Positions 1 to 9,075 are shown, numbered from the stretch's first letter. The stretch is 64,000 nucleotides of DNA from Porphyrobacter sp. CACIAM 03H1 (GCF_002215495.1 NZ_CP021378.1:2418764-2482763); one strand, 5' to 3'. Made by a program: numbers and translations. Notes: generated from the sequence alone by a model not told the origin.

Positions 1-257
1 ACCTCGTGCGTCACCTTGCCGAGCGGCGAGGCGCCGATGGCGTGGCCGACCTTCCGCGAGGGGCTGTCCTCGCGCACCAGATGCGGGAAGGCCGCCTCGA
101 TCTCCGCATTGCGTCGCACCAGCGCGTCGTATTCCGCGTCGGTGATCTCGGGCGAGTCCTCGGCGTGATAGAGCCGGTCATGCCGCGCAATGGCCCGCGC
201 GAGGCGCATCAGCTCGTTGGCGGCTTCGGCTTCCGAGAGGGTCTGAACGTCGGTCAT
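1..257 (-). CDS. ligA: NAD-dependent DNA ligase, N-terminal part (cut by window edge)
   Basis: The 85 residues present carry the start of the adenylation-domain Ia region of bacterial NAD-dependent DNA ligases: an RHDRLYH helix, then [13 protein letters not shown] and a DSPSRKVG segment. That region binds the NMN half of NAD before Lys adenylation. LigA seals nicks in replication and repair. The ATG at 257 opens the reading frame directly; the rest of the gene lies beyond the left edge. It is the last gene of a minus-strand run with bamD and recN, a common alphaproteobacterial order. Only the N-terminus can be judged, so the catalytic Lys, OB fold and BRCT domain are unseen. Confidence 0.93.
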   Translation of the reverse strand, partial: MTDVQTLSEAEAANELMRLARAIARHDRLYHAEDSPEITDAEYDALVRRNAEIEAAFPHLVREDSPSRKVGHAIGASPLGKVTHE

Positions 258-265
258 GGGGTGGG

Positions 266-1165
266 TTACCGGCCCTTCAGCACCGCCAGCATGGCAGGCT
301 CGTTCGCGTCGTGGATGGGGTTGCCCGGCGTGATGATCGCGAAGTGGCTTTGCCCGATGTTCTCGCGGACGGTCACCTTCGCCCCGCCCGCACCGAGCGC
401 CGAAAGCGTGGCGGCAGAGGGAGCGGGGAGCCTCGCCTGCACGAAGAGGATCTGCGCGAGCTGCGGTGCATGGGCGGCGGGAGATATCGCGCCGTATCGT
501 GAAGGGTTCGCAGCCGGCGCCGCACCCATGAAGGGCTCCACGGCCGAGAACTGGCACAGCGCATCGAAGGCGGGCTGCTCGGCGCCGACATCGCCCGGCC
601 CGTCGAGCACGATCGCCGCGCGCGCCTTGAGAGCCTCACGTTTGCCGGTCGGACCGGTTTCACCGCTCGCGCGCGCCAGCCACACGGCCGGCAATCCGCC
701 CGCCGAATGGCCGACCAGCGTGACGCGGGCGCGGTCGATGGGGTGCTTCGCTGCCACCTCGTCGATCAGCCGCGTCGAAGCGGCCCAGTCGACGAAGGAG
801 CCCGGCCACCCGCCCCCGTCCCCGACCTCGCGGTAATCGACATTGAGCGTCGCGATGCCCTCCTGCTGCCAGCGCGTGGCGAGCGGGGCCATGTAGGCCT
901 GCGAGGCGATGCCGGTCTTCCAGCACCCGCCGTGATAGATCACCGCCAGCGGGAACGGACCCTCCCCTTGCGGCAGCCGCAGCTCGGCAAAGCCGCGCGG
1001 ATGGTGGGCATAGCGCAGCACCGCATCCGGAGCGGAGGCGGCGAGGTTCGCATCGGTGCCGTAGGTCGAATGGTTGGGCTTCACGCTCGTCGATGCCTCC
1101 TCGGACGCGGAGATGGCAGGCGCGCAGGCAGCTGCCGTGAGCAGCAGGAGCAGGAGATGCCTCAC
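266..1165 (-). CDS. secreted alpha/beta hydrolase (esterase-like)
   Basis: A 299-residue protein with a hydrophobic N-terminal signal (residues 4-20). The Cys at 14 is not in a good lipobox, so a lipoprotein is possible but weak. An HGG oxyanion motif lies at 78-80, the nucleophile elbow GHSAGG at 152-157 (Ser154), and a C-terminal SHF supplies the likely catalytic His. This is the pattern of BD-FAE/carboxylesterase-type hydrolases, acting in the periplasm. Substrate unknown. The GTG start overlaps the recN stop by four bases (GTGA), so translation is probably coupled. It separates recN from ligA, which are often direct neighbours. Confidence 0.8.
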   Translation of the reverse strand: MRHLLLLLLTAAACAPAISASEEASTSVKPNHSTYGTDANLAASAPDAVLRYAHHPRGFAELRLPQGEGPFPLAVIYHGGCWKTGIASQAYMAPLATRWQQEGIATLNVDYREVGDGGGWPGSFVDWAASTRLIDEVAAKHPIDRARVTLVGHSAGGLPAVWLARASGETGPTGKREALKARAAIVLDGPGDVGAEQPAFDALCQFSAVEPFMGAAPAANPSRYGAISPAAHAPQLAQILFVQARLPAPSAATLSALGAGGAKVTVRENIGQSHFAIITPGNPIHDANEPAMLAVLKGR

Positions 1166-2829
1166 ACCCCCTCCAGCAGCCGGTCGGCCTGCGCGCGGGC
1201 CTCGGGGGTCACCTCGGCGCCGGAGAGCATCCGGGCGATCTCCTCCTGCCGCCCGGCATGGTCGAGCAGCACCACGCTGGTCCGCGTCACCGTGCCGCTC
1301 GAGGCCTTGGCGATGAAGTAGTGCCGCTGCCCCCGCGCCGCGACCTGGGGCGAGTGCGTCACCGCCAGCAATTGCCCCTCGTCCGCCGCCAGCCTTGCCA
1401 GCCGCTCGCCGATGGCCGAGGCGACCGCGCCGCCCACGCCGCGGTCGATCTCGTCGAAGATGATCGTCGCCGCCCCGCCCTTCTCCGCCAGCGCGACCTT
1501 GAGCGCGAGGATGAAGCGCGACAATTCCCCGCCGCTCGCGATCTTGGCGAGCGGGGCGAAATCCGCGCCCGGGTTGGTCGAGATCAGGAACTCCACCGCA
1601 TCCATCCCCTGCGCGCCCCAGCGGTCCTCGGGCAGCGGGGTGACGGCGGTACGGAACTTCGCGGCATCGAGCTTGAGCGGCGCAAGCTCCGCCGCCACCG
1701 CCGCATCGAGCCGCCCGGCCCCGGCCAAGCGCGCCGCGCGCGCGGCCTCGGCGGCGGTGACATAGGCGGCGCGGGCTTCCCTGGCCGCCGCCTCGAGCGC
1801 ATCGAGCTGCGCCTCCCCGCCCTCGATCGCATCGAGCCGGGCGCGCATGGTGCGCATCAGCTCGGGCAGGTCATCGACATCGCAGCGGTGTTTCCGCGCC
1901 GCGGCGCGCAGCTCGAACAGCCGGGTCTCGGCGCGCTCCAGCTCCATCGGGTCGTGCACCAGCGCCTCGGCGGCCTTGGCCAGCTTGTCCTCGGCCTCGC
2001 TCGCCTCGATCACCGCGCGGTCGAGCGCCGCCAGCGCCTCGGCCAGCAGGGGATGCTGCTCGGCGATCCGGTCCAGACGCCGCGCCGCGACGCGCAGGGC
2101 CGCAAGCGGCGAATCCGAACCCTCCCACAGGTGCCGCAGGTCCTCGAGGTCGCCCGAGAGCTTCTCGCCCTTCTGCATGTCCGCACGGGCCAGCGCGAGG
2201 CGTTCCTCCTCGCCCGCCACCGGCTCCAGCGCCGAAAGCTCGGCGAGATGGGCAATCAGCAGGTCCTGATCGGCCCTCGCCTGCTCCACCGCATCGCGCG
2301 CCTCGGACAGCTGCGCCTCGGCGCGCGCCCATTCGGCATAGGCGCGCTCGAGCCCCGCCACGTCGGTCCCGGCATAGCGGTCGAGCAGCATCCGGTGCCC
2401 GCGCGGGTTCACCAGCCCGCGATCGTCGTGCTGGCCGTGAAGCTCGACCAGTGCGGGCGCGAGTTCGCGCAGCAGGGCGACGCTCGCCGGCTGGTCGTTG
2501 ATGAAGGCCTTGGAGCCGCCGTCGGCGCGCACCTGCCGACGGATCATCAGCGGCTCGCCCGGTTCGATGGCGATCTCCGCCTCGTCGAGCGCGGCGGCAA
2601 TGGCGCGCGGCAGGCTCGCGAATTCGAAGCTGGCGGTGACGCTCGCCCGCTCCTCCCCGGCGCGCACCAGCGAAGTTTCCGCCCGGTCGCCCAGCACCAG
2701 CCCGAGCGCATCGAGCAGGATCGACTTGCCCGCCCCCGTCTCCCCCGTCAGCACGCCCAGCCCGCGCGCGAAATCGAGATCGAGCGCTTCGATGAGGACG
2801 ATGTTGCGGATCGACAGGCGGGTCAGCAT
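1162..2829 (-). CDS. recN: DNA repair protein RecN
   Basis: A 555-residue SMC-like ATPase used in double-strand-break repair. The N-terminus MLTRLSIRNIVLIEALDLDF and Walker A GETGAGKS (29-36) are typical. A long charged Ala/Glu-rich coiled coil fills the middle, and the C-terminal half has the signature LASGGELSRF and Walker B IIFDEIDRGVGG. Length is normal for the family. It sits between bamD and ligA, with two unrelated genes inserted between it and bamD. No convincing LexA-type GTTC-N7-GTTC box was seen in the 68 bases upstream. Identification is firm. Confidence 0.97.
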   Translation of the reverse strand: MLTRLSIRNIVLIEALDLDFARGLGVLTGETGAGKSILLDALGLVLGDRAETSLVRAGEERASVTASFEFASLPRAIAAALDEAEIAIEPGEPLMIRRQVRADGGSKAFINDQPASVALLRELAPALVELHGQHDDRGLVNPRGHRMLLDRYAGTDVAGLERAYAEWARAEAQLSEARDAVEQARADQDLLIAHLAELSALEPVAGEEERLALARADMQKGEKLSGDLEDLRHLWEGSDSPLAALRVAARRLDRIAEQHPLLAEALAALDRAVIEASEAEDKLAKAAEALVHDPMELERAETRLFELRAAARKHRCDVDDLPELMRTMRARLDAIEGGEAQLDALEAAAREARAAYVTAAEAARAARLAGAGRLDAAVAAELAPLKLDAAKFRTAVTPLPEDRWGAQGMDAVEFLISTNPGADFAPLAKIASGGELSRFILALKVALAEKGGAATIIFDEIDRGVGGAVASAIGERLARLAADEGQLLAVTHSPQVAARGQRHYFIAKASSGTVTRTSVVLLDHAGRQEEIARMLSGAEVTPEARAQADRLLEGV

Positions 2830-2897
2830 GGGCGGGGGAACAGATAGCGCACGGCCTTTCGCGCGTCACCTGCGGATGATCGGCCAATCCCCAAGGG

Positions 2898-3968
2898 TCA
2901 GCGCCCTGCAAGCCCCGTCAGGCCGAGCGGGGCGTAATCGCCAATCGCCAGCTGTTCGAACACCCCCATGCCATTTTCGCCCTCGGGCCCGGTGACGCGG
3001 CAAAGCATCTGGACGTGAAGGTTGTCCGGCCGTGCCGGGTCGATGTCGGCAAGAACGATGTCCTCGCGCTCCACCTCCAGCGTGCCGTGATCGAGCCCGT
3101 GGCCCCATCTGGGCGAGGTGTAGCCAAGGCCGCGCATCTGGAAGCGGGAAAGCGGCGCGATGCGGAAGGTTTCCGCACCGATCGCAAGCACGCTTGCCGC
3201 AGGCCAGCGGGTGCCTTCCTCCAGCGCACTCGCCATGTGCGGGGCGTGGTGTTCGGCGAGGCCCTGCGCGCCTGCGCCATCGGGGACGATCACCGCGCGA
3301 GTGTTCCATGGGGTGCCATCGGCATGGGCGTTGAGGTGAAAGAAGATGCTGCGCGCGCCCATGTTGATCGGGGTCCATTGCCAGAAGAACTGCGGCACGC
3401 TGCGCCCGGCAAATTGCGGGTCGGCCGCGCCAATCGGCCGCACACCCCAGCTGCGGTCGCGCGTGCCCATGCTGCCAGAGGGAAGCGCCTCGCGCGCGCC
3501 ATCGACTTCGATCCAGCCGTCGTAATGGCCGTTCTGCGTAAGCCGGGTGTAATCCATCACCGTGCGCGGCCCCACGCGCCAGGTGAAGCGCGGCTCCTCG
3601 ATCGGGAAGGCGCGGCCGGTGAAGGTGATGTCGGCGGCGATCCCCTCGCCATCGACGATCACGCGAAGCTGTTGGAGCGGCTGGATTATCTCGATCCTGA
3701 TGGGGCCGCATTCCAGCGCCATGCGCTCCATGCCGAGGTGGCGGCTGGCGTGGAGACAGTGCTGCACGCCGTTCCTCACCACGCAGAAATGCGCATCCGC
3801 CACGTCGAGATGGGGATAGACCCCGAAGGCCGCGGCAAAGAACCCGCTGCCGTCGGGCGCGTAGCCGTTGAAGAAATAGCGATCGTAGAAATTGCGATCG
3901 GTGCCCGCATAGGCGACCGGATCAGGGGTCTGGTGGATCGGGTAATCATCGCCCCGGCTCAAAGCCAT
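2898..3968 (-). CDS. lipocalin-like protein of unknown function (CrtC/DUF7064-7065 type)
   Basis: A 356-residue protein without signal peptide or membrane segments. It is rich in beta-strand segments, Trp and aromatic residues (for example RFTWRVGPRTVMDY and RDRSWGVRPIG), which resembles the hydroxyneurosporene-synthase/tocopherol-cyclase-like double-lipocalin fold common in sphingomonads and mycobacteria. I recognise the type by overall look rather than by a decisive motif. It starts four bases after the stop of a phosphotransferase-family gene, so the two form a cotranscribed pair. In such pairs a role in modifying a hydrophobic small molecule is plausible but unproven. Confidence 0.6.
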   Translation of the reverse strand: MALSRGDDYPIHQTPDPVAYAGTDRNFYDRYFFNGYAPDGSGFFAAAFGVYPHLDVADAHFCVVRNGVQHCLHASRHLGMERMALECGPIRIEIIQPLQQLRVIVDGEGIAADITFTGRAFPIEEPRFTWRVGPRTVMDYTRLTQNGHYDGWIEVDGAREALPSGSMGTRDRSWGVRPIGAADPQFAGRSVPQFFWQWTPINMGARSIFFHLNAHADGTPWNTRAVIVPDGAGAQGLAEHHAPHMASALEEGTRWPAASVLAIGAETFRIAPLSRFQMRGLGYTSPRWGHGLDHGTLEVEREDIVLADIDPARPDNLHVQMLCRVTGPEGENGMGVFEQLAIGDYAPLGLTGLAGR

Positions 3969-3972
3969 GGTG

Positions 3973-5025
3973 CTATCCTTTCTTCAGGAGATCGAGGCTG
4001 CCGTACTGATGCGCCAGTGCGCAGGCGCCGCGCGCCATCGACAGGAAGTTGGCATCGCCGCGCTCGGTGCGCACCACGAAGGCGCTGGAAAACACCGCGG
4101 TCGAGACCCCGTGGAGCGCGCCAAGCACGTAATCCTCCCAGATCGCCTCGCGCGTCAACGGCACGCCGCGCGCAGTCATGGCGGCGCAGTAGAGATCGAG
4201 CAACTCGCACTCGTGCTGGCGGCGCAGGGCATCGCCGATGCCGCAGCCGAGGAAATAGCCGATGTCGGTCAGGCCATTGCCGATGGTCAGCGTCTGCCAA
4301 TCCAGCACCGCCACGGCTTCCGCGCCGGCCTTGATGTCGAACAGCACATTGTCGAGCCGGAAGTCGCCATGGACGAGGCTGATGCGCTCCTGCTTGCGGT
4401 CGGTGGCGGCGGTGATTTCGGCGAGTTCGTCGCACAGGGTCATGAATTCGGGTTCGAGGATGCCCTGGTAACGCTCCCGGAAGATCGCCTGCGCCTGGGG
4501 ATAGAGCGCCTTGACCTTGGCAGCTGCGGCAGGATCGGGCTGGAGCCAGTCGAGGGCGAGGATCGACTCGTTGCGCCAGCTGGGCGCGTGGAGCGCAGCG
4601 GCCTGTGTCACCACGGCGCGGGCGTCCTCTACCGAGCACCCCGCGATCTGGTTGCCCCCGCGCGCCGGGCCGAGGTCTTCGAACAAAAGGCAGAAGCTGG
4701 CGCCGTCATCGGCGATCTCGGCGCACAAGGTGCGGGGTGTGCGGATCGGCAGCTGCGAGGCGAGGTCGCGGTAGAAGCGCACCTCCTTGACATAGAGTCC
4801 CAGCATCGCCGCCGTGCCGCGGCTGGTGGGATCGGCGGCGGCGAACTTGCCGGCCAGCGTGACCGGGGCCGTCTCGCCTGCGAATTGCAGGGTGAAGCGC
4901 ACGCTATCGCCCACCTGCCCCGTGCCGATCGGCTCCCAGCGCCACTTTTCGGGCACACGGCCGAGCCGCTCTGCCCACCAGTCATCGGTTATATCATCCG
5001 GATGTGCCGGAAATGCCCTCATCAT
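3973..5025 (-). CDS. phosphotransferase-family protein (APH/ecdysteroid-kinase-like)
   Basis: A 350-residue protein-kinase-fold small-molecule kinase. The catalytic loop HGDFRLDN and the metal-binding LDWQT segment are intact, and a FLLFEDL-like hinge (CLLFEDLGPARGG) comes before them. I chose the ATG at 5025 because GGGAGAGG lies just upstream; a longer frame to 5070 is open but has no ribosome site. It lies between bamD and recN with a lipocalin-like gene four bases downstream. The substrate cannot be read from sequence; relatives include choline, aminoglycoside and ecdysteroid kinases and acyl-CoA-dehydrogenase-linked homologues. Confidence 0.78.
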   Translation of the reverse strand: MMRAFPAHPDDITDDWWAERLGRVPEKWRWEPIGTGQVGDSVRFTLQFAGETAPVTLAGKFAAADPTSRGTAAMLGLYVKEVRFYRDLASQLPIRTPRTLCAEIADDGASFCLLFEDLGPARGGNQIAGCSVEDARAVVTQAAALHAPSWRNESILALDWLQPDPAAAAKVKALYPQAQAIFRERYQGILEPEFMTLCDELAEITAATDRKQERISLVHGDFRLDNVLFDIKAGAEAVAVLDWQTLTIGNGLTDIGYFLGCGIGDALRRQHECELLDLYCAAMTARGVPLTREAIWEDYVLGALHGVSTAVFSSAFVVRTERGDANFLSMARGACALAHQYGSLDLLKKG

Positions 5026-5094
5026 GCCCTCTCCCGTCACCGGGATAGGCAGCACCGCGCGGGCGGGCAACGGGTTTTCGGCGGCCCCTGACGC

Positions 5095-5889
5095 TCAGCT
5101 CGCGGTGACGCCCTCGGCGTGCTTGCCGACGAGCTTGTAGGCCCGCTCGTACCACTCGCTGCCCGGGTAGTTCGCGCCGAGCACCGCGGCATATTTCACC
5201 GCCTCCTGCGGCACGCCGAGGGCAAGGCTGCTCTCGGTCAGGCGGTAGAGCGCCTCGGGAGTGTGGCTGGTGGTGTCGAACTTCTCCACCACGTTCCTGA
5301 ACCGCATGTCCGCCGCCAGCCACAGGCCCATGCGCTGGTAGTGGCGGCCGATCTCCATCTCCTTGCCCGCGAGGTGATCCGCCACCAGATCGAGCTTCAG
5401 CCGCGCGTCGGCGGCATATTCGCTCTGGGGGAAGCGCCGGTTGACCTCGCGCAGCGCGGTCTGCGCCTGCTCGGTGATCTTCTGGTCGCGGTTCACGTCG
5501 CTGATCTGCTCGTAATAGCTGAGCGCGATCAGGTAGTAGGCATAGGGCGCGTCCTTGTTCCCCGGATGGATCGACAGGAACCGCTGCGCATTCTGGATCG
5601 CCTTGTTGTAATCGCGCGCGATGTAATAGCTGAAGGCGCTCATCAGCTGCGCGCGGCGGGCCCAGGGCGAATAGGGGTGCTGGCGCTCCACCTCGTCGAA
5701 CAGCGCCGCGGCCTGCAGCGTGTTCCCCCGGTCGAGCCGCCGCTGCGCCTCGGCATAGAGCGTTTCGACATCGCGCGCGACATAGGCGACGTCCTTGCCC
5801 TTGGAGCTGCCGGCACAGGCCGGGAGCGTGAGCAGCGTGGCGGCGGCGAGCGCGGCGCCGAGGGTCCGGGTGGTGAGCTTCTTCGACAT
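5095..5889 (-). CDS. bamD: outer membrane protein assembly factor BamD
   Basis: A 264-residue outer membrane lipoprotein. The N-terminal signal ends in the lipobox LPAC (Cys25). The mature part shows five TPR-like helical hairpins, with the hallmark segments LYAEAQRRLDRG, AALFDEVERQHPYSPWA and HPGNKDAPYAYYLIALSYY. BamD is the essential partner of BamA in inserting beta-barrels into the outer membrane. Length fits the family. It heads the minus-strand run toward recN and ligA and is transcribed away from the HTH gene at 5998, with which it shares a 108-base divergent promoter region. Confidence 0.96.
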   Translation of the reverse strand: MSKKLTTRTLGAALAAATLLTLPACAGSSKGKDVAYVARDVETLYAEAQRRLDRGNTLQAAALFDEVERQHPYSPWARRAQLMSAFSYYIARDYNKAIQNAQRFLSIHPGNKDAPYAYYLIALSYYEQISDVNRDQKITEQAQTALREVNRRFPQSEYAADARLKLDLVADHLAGKEMEIGRHYQRMGLWLAADMRFRNVVEKFDTTSHTPEALYRLTESSLALGVPQEAVKYAAVLGANYPGSEWYERAYKLVGKHAEGVTAS

Positions 5890-5972
5890 GGGCCGGACCT
5901 ATAACGGGGCCTCCGGTGAATGGGAAGTGAAGCCGCGCGCGCCCTCCCCCGCGTCTGCGCATTTTCCTACCC

Positions 5973-5989
5973 GGGAAAAATATGTTCCC
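5973..5989. promoter_or_regulatory. candidate operator in the bamD/HTH divergent spacer
   Basis: An inverted repeat GGGAA-N7-TTCCC lies 9 bases before the ATG of the HTH gene, with an AT-rich centre in an otherwise GC-rich spacer. The symmetry suggests a protein-binding site, possibly of the neighbouring HTH protein itself. Only one copy is seen, so this is tentative. Confidence 0.3.
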
Positions 5990-5997
5990 TTCCGCCC

Positions 5998-6882
5998 ATG
6001 ACCAAGCCCAGCACCCCCGCCGCGCCCGCCCCCGACCCGGCCGATCCGCTCGCCTTCACCCCCGTCCCGCGCAAGCGCATGCGCCGCCGCGGGTGGAGCG
6101 CCGCCCGCCAGCGCGAATTCATCGAACACCTCGCCGAAACCGGCTCCGTGCGCGCCGCCTGCCGCCGCATGGGCGTGGGCGAGCACCAGGTCTATGTCCT
6201 GCGCAACCATCCCGAGGGAGCCTCCTTCCGCAAGGCCTGGGAGGCCGCGCTCGACATGGGCATCCAGCGGATCGAGGACGTGGCGATGGACCGCGCCCTC
6301 AACGGGGTCGACCAGCCCGTCTTCTATCACGGCGAGGCGGTCGGCGAGCGGAAGGTCTACAACGACCGGCTCCTGATGTTCCTGCTCAGCAACCGCGCCC
6401 CCGAACGCTTCGCCGCCGGTGGAGGCCCGCGCGGATTGAACGCGGTCGGCCAGATGGAGCTCGAGCGGCTCAGGAAACAGTGGCGCAAGGAATGGGAGGC
6501 CGAAATGGGCTTCGTCTCCGCCGCCGAGATCAAGGCGAGCATCGACCGCAAGATCGAGAACATCCGCCGCACGATGGAGCCGCGCCGCATCGCCCGCTGG
6601 GCCGCCATGTCCGAGGAAACCCGCGAGGCCTTCGCCCGCTTTATCGCGCTGCGCGACCGCGACCTCGCCGCGATGAAGGCCGACGAGGCCACCCGCGCGC
6701 TGATGGCGGTCGACTACGACACCCCCGCCACCTGCTTCGAGGCAACCGGCCCGATCTCCGAAACCCTGCTGCGCGCCGAGATGAACCGGGACGAGGCGCC
6801 CGCCGGGAGGGAGATCGTGGTTCCTTGTGGCAGAAGCCGGAGCCGGAACCGGAGCGGGAGGCGAAGACGGTGTGGACGTTGA
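5998..6882 (+). CDS. HTH-containing hypothetical protein, probable 3' frameshift
   Basis: The annotated frame gives 294 residues from the ATG at 5998. After a Pro-rich head comes a helix-turn-helix-like region at about 32-75 (WSAARQREFIEHLAETG, then VRAACRRMGVGEHQVY), reminiscent of phage terminase small subunits and transposase-type HTHs. The rest is charged and helical, with no recognised enzyme motif. The last 23 residues are an Arg/Ser/Gly run unlike protein. The neighbouring frame reads WQKPEPEPEREAK and WTLKDESFDP and stops at 6905. A single extra G in the run at 6809-6811 would join the two, so this is either a real truncating frameshift or a sequencing error. Confidence 0.6.
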   Translation: MTKPSTPAAPAPDPADPLAFTPVPRKRMRRRGWSAARQREFIEHLAETGSVRAACRRMGVGEHQVYVLRNHPEGASFRKAWEAALDMGIQRIEDVAMDRALNGVDQPVFYHGEAVGERKVYNDRLLMFLLSNRAPERFAAGGGPRGLNAVGQMELERLRKQWRKEWEAEMGFVSAAEIKASIDRKIENIRRTMEPRRIARWAAMSEETREAFARFIALRDRDLAAMKADEATRALMAVDYDTPATCFEATGPISETLLRAEMNRDEAPAGREIVVPCGRSRSRNRSGRRRRCGR

Positions 6883-6920
6883 AGGATGAGAGCTTTGATC
6901 CGTAGGGCGGTGAAGGTGTG

Positions 6921-6946
6921 GCAATCCTCCCCTGCAAGCGAAGGGG
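6921..6946. repeat. REP-like hairpin, left flank of AT-rich islet
   Basis: GCAATCCTCCCCT followed by a short loop and AGGGG can fold as a small hairpin. The first 13 bases recur in inverted orientation at 9764-9776, on the far side of the DUF3800/FRG/pilin stretch. Confidence 0.5.
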
Positions 6947-7053
6947 CCTACGTGGAAATCGAGAATTCGCTTGGCACATGCGACTTCATCATTGTCTTTG
7001 GCCTGCATTGTGATCATTAATTTAGCACCATCAATGCTTTAGGATGCGGAAAT

Positions 7054-7818
7054 TTGAGGCTGATTTATCTTGACGAGGCTGGGATCTCCGCATCGGAGCC
7101 GGTAGCCGTTGTCGTTGGCATCATCATTGACCCGGACAAAGACTGGAGAAGTCTCGAAACCTATCTTCGAGGGGTTGCACATTCATATATGCCAGAAGAT
7201 GAACGTGAGGGATTCGTTTTTCACGCGAAAGATATATCCGCAGGAAACAAAAATTTCAGTAATAACAAAAATTGGCCGAAAGAGCGCCGTCAAGATTTCA
7301 TCAAAGAAATCTTGTATGCAAGAACTTTTCTCGGATTTTCATTATGTGTCGGATTGTGCAGAAAGCACGCCCATCACACTGGACATTCCGCCGCGTTAAT
7401 CCGCCATTTAATGGCATACTCATTCTGCGTCATTGGTTGTGAATATTATATAAGAACGTACGGAGACATCAACGAACTTGGCATGGTAATAGCCGAAGAT
7501 ACTCCTACTGCACGCAAGAAAATAAAGGATATCCACACCGAATTAACTTCAAAAAAATCGACCTTTCCTGTTTACAGAGATTTTCTTCCCCTGCAGAGAA
7601 TCATTGATACTGTTCATTTTGCCTCAAAGGCCGATTCACCCCTGCTTCAATTCGCAGATGCTTGTGCATTCGCATTTCGAAGGTATTTTGCAGGTTATAA
7701 CGATGCAGAACCGTACGTTGATGCTTTATATGGGCCAGCTAGCTCCTCGATCAGAGTGCCGGTTGATCTAGGCGACGGCTACTTTACCTGCGCTTCCATA
7801 GAAGCAGTTGGTGTATAA
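7054..7818 (+). CDS. DUF3800 domain protein
   Basis: A 254-residue protein whose N-terminus LIYLDEAG (residues 3-10) is the acidic signature of the DUF3800 family, followed by a hydrophobic strand VAVVVGIII. A second acidic pair E148-D149 and the C-terminal LLQFADACAFA helix (197-207) complete the usual pattern. The family is predicted to have an RNase H-like fold and occurs in phages and defence-rich islands; its activity is not established. The frame opens only with TTG at 7054, preceded by AGGA nine bases upstream. Base composition is strikingly AT-rich against its neighbours and codon use is relaxed, indicating recent transfer. The FRG gene faces it from the right. Confidence 0.82.
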   Translation: MRLIYLDEAGISASEPVAVVVGIIIDPDKDWRSLETYLRGVAHSYMPEDEREGFVFHAKDISAGNKNFSNNKNWPKERRQDFIKEILYARTFLGFSLCVGLCRKHAHHTGHSAALIRHLMAYSFCVIGCEYYIRTYGDINELGMVIAEDTPTARKKIKDIHTELTSKKSTFPVYRDFLPLQRIIDTVHFASKADSPLLQFADACAFAFRRYFAGYNDAEPYVDALYGPASSSIRVPVDLGDGYFTCASIEAVGV

Positions 7819-8070
7819 AGCTTCGCAAACTCAGCTCCCTCCGGCCGCCGCGGTAGCACCTCCAATGGTTAAGAGCAGCTTCGTCACTTACGGCGCCAGA
7901 GGGCCATCAGTCCCGCGATCGTGTTCGACCGGCTGGCCGCATGAACCGAACCATTCGGAGGATAAGCTGGCGAAAAGCCACCTCGCGGTCGCGACGTCGC
8001 CATGGCTGGCTTCAATCCTTCAACGAACGAGATGGCGGGAACAGCAGGAGGAGAAGGTCGCCGCGCATCT
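7819..8070. other. GC-rich spacer between the convergent DUF3800 and FRG genes
   Basis: No gene can be supported in these 252 bases. From about 7850 to 8065 the composition returns to GC-rich while both flanking genes are AT-rich, so the patch has a separate origin. A 70-codon minus-strand frame (7884-8096) exists but runs into the FRG gene and resembles nothing I know; I read it as a decayed fragment. Confidence 0.4.
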
Positions 8071-9075
8071 TCAAATTTTGGTGAAAGCCTTGACAATCCA
8101 ATCGTTACGCGCAGCCTCAGCTGCTGTGGCGAAAGTGGGCATCAACCTGACGTCACTAACGCCGTAAAGAGCAAGCAGCTCCTGTAAATCACGCGAATAC
8201 TCGCGGCGTAGTACATACTTACGCAGTACGCGGTCGCCTGGCGAAATCGACTGAAGGCTCTCTAATGATGGATAAACTCCGACGTTTGCGAAGTATTCGC
8301 TCGACGCATCTTCACCTAAAACAGTAAAAACGCTCATTTGTGCACGAGCGTGCACGTTTATTTTTATACTTGGGTGGAACATTTGAACGGATAAGCGATA
8401 TACCTTATCAAATTCATCAGTGAACTCTAATGTATTGCTCCGTGGACTCATCGCCCAAACCGCAATTTCACCTTCGGATTCGCCATTCCACCAGTCTCGC
8501 GATGCAAAATGCAACGCAAAGAGAGGATTCGTCGTCCAATCAAGCAAGTGAGTGGGCAAGCCGTAGTGTTGAGCCAATTCATATATAAACCTCAGCCTGA
8601 GATTCTGATGAACATCGCCGAACGAATTTGTAAAACAATGATGAACTCTTTGCGGACTGAAAAATCGTTCACCAGATTGAATTAATCCTTCATATACATC
8701 CAACATGTCAATCTCACCTATCTCGTGGCATTTTTTGCAGAACTCGCTGATTGACCACATCAATATGTGAGAATTTATAAAGTATTCGGCTTGCCCAGAA
8801 TTCAAATTACTCCAATCGCGCGTTTCCAAAACCCGCTTCTCGTATCTAGAAACTGCATCTAGCAATCCAGCGTAACGCGAGGAAAGAGGCCGGAATGCTG
8901 AGGGAAGTAGCGGCCAACTCGCGTCTGAATGTCCCCGAAACAGCCAGGGACTATACCCCGGAGCGCGCGCGAAGCGTCGCTTACGCGGTTCGAACACGTC
9001 AAAAAACGTTGCTGCGGTGAATTGCCTGCCAAACGGGTCGCTATCGATTGTCTCGAAGTGTTTGCTCGAATCCAT
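8071..9075 (-). CDS. FRG-domain protein
   Basis: A 334-residue protein with the defining WLFRGH motif (FRG at 46-48), followed by SWPLLPSAFR and, further on, LAQHYGLPTHLLDWTTNP. These are the three conserved blocks of the FRG domain, so the domain is complete. The family is found in bacteria, phages and mobile islands; I know of no settled enzymatic role. The sequence is AT-rich with many Asn, Ser and Phe codons ending in A or T, like the DUF3800 gene and unlike everything else in the window. It ends facing DUF3800, so the two are neighbours in an islet but not an operon. Confidence 0.85.
   Translation of the reverse strand: MDSSKHFETIDSDPFGRQFTAATFFDVFEPRKRRFARAPGYSPWLFRGHSDASWPLLPSAFRPLSSRYAGLLDAVSRYEKRVLETRDWSNLNSGQAEYFINSHILMWSISEFCKKCHEIGEIDMLDVYEGLIQSGERFFSPQRVHHCFTNSFGDVHQNLRLRFIYELAQHYGLPTHLLDWTTNPLFALHFASRDWWNGESEGEIAVWAMSPRSNTLEFTDEFDKVYRLSVQMFHPSIKINVHARAQMSVFTVLGEDASSEYFANVGVYPSLESLQSISPGDRVLRKYVLRREYSRDLQELLALYGVSDVRLMPTFATAAEAARNDWIVKAFTKI

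Noticed and set aside
1258..2847. 529-codon open frame antisense to recN
   Set aside because: High GC leaves few stops in antisense frames; it has Arg/Gly/His/Pro-rich shadow composition, no family motif and lies opposite an intact recN. Similar long antisense frames over the S9 peptidase (53227-55548), M2 peptidase and phaC were rejected for the same reason.
7054..9075. DUF3800 and FRG genes as a toxin-antitoxin pair
   Set aside because: They are convergent, both full-size and separated by 252 bases, so they lack the operon structure and small antitoxin expected.
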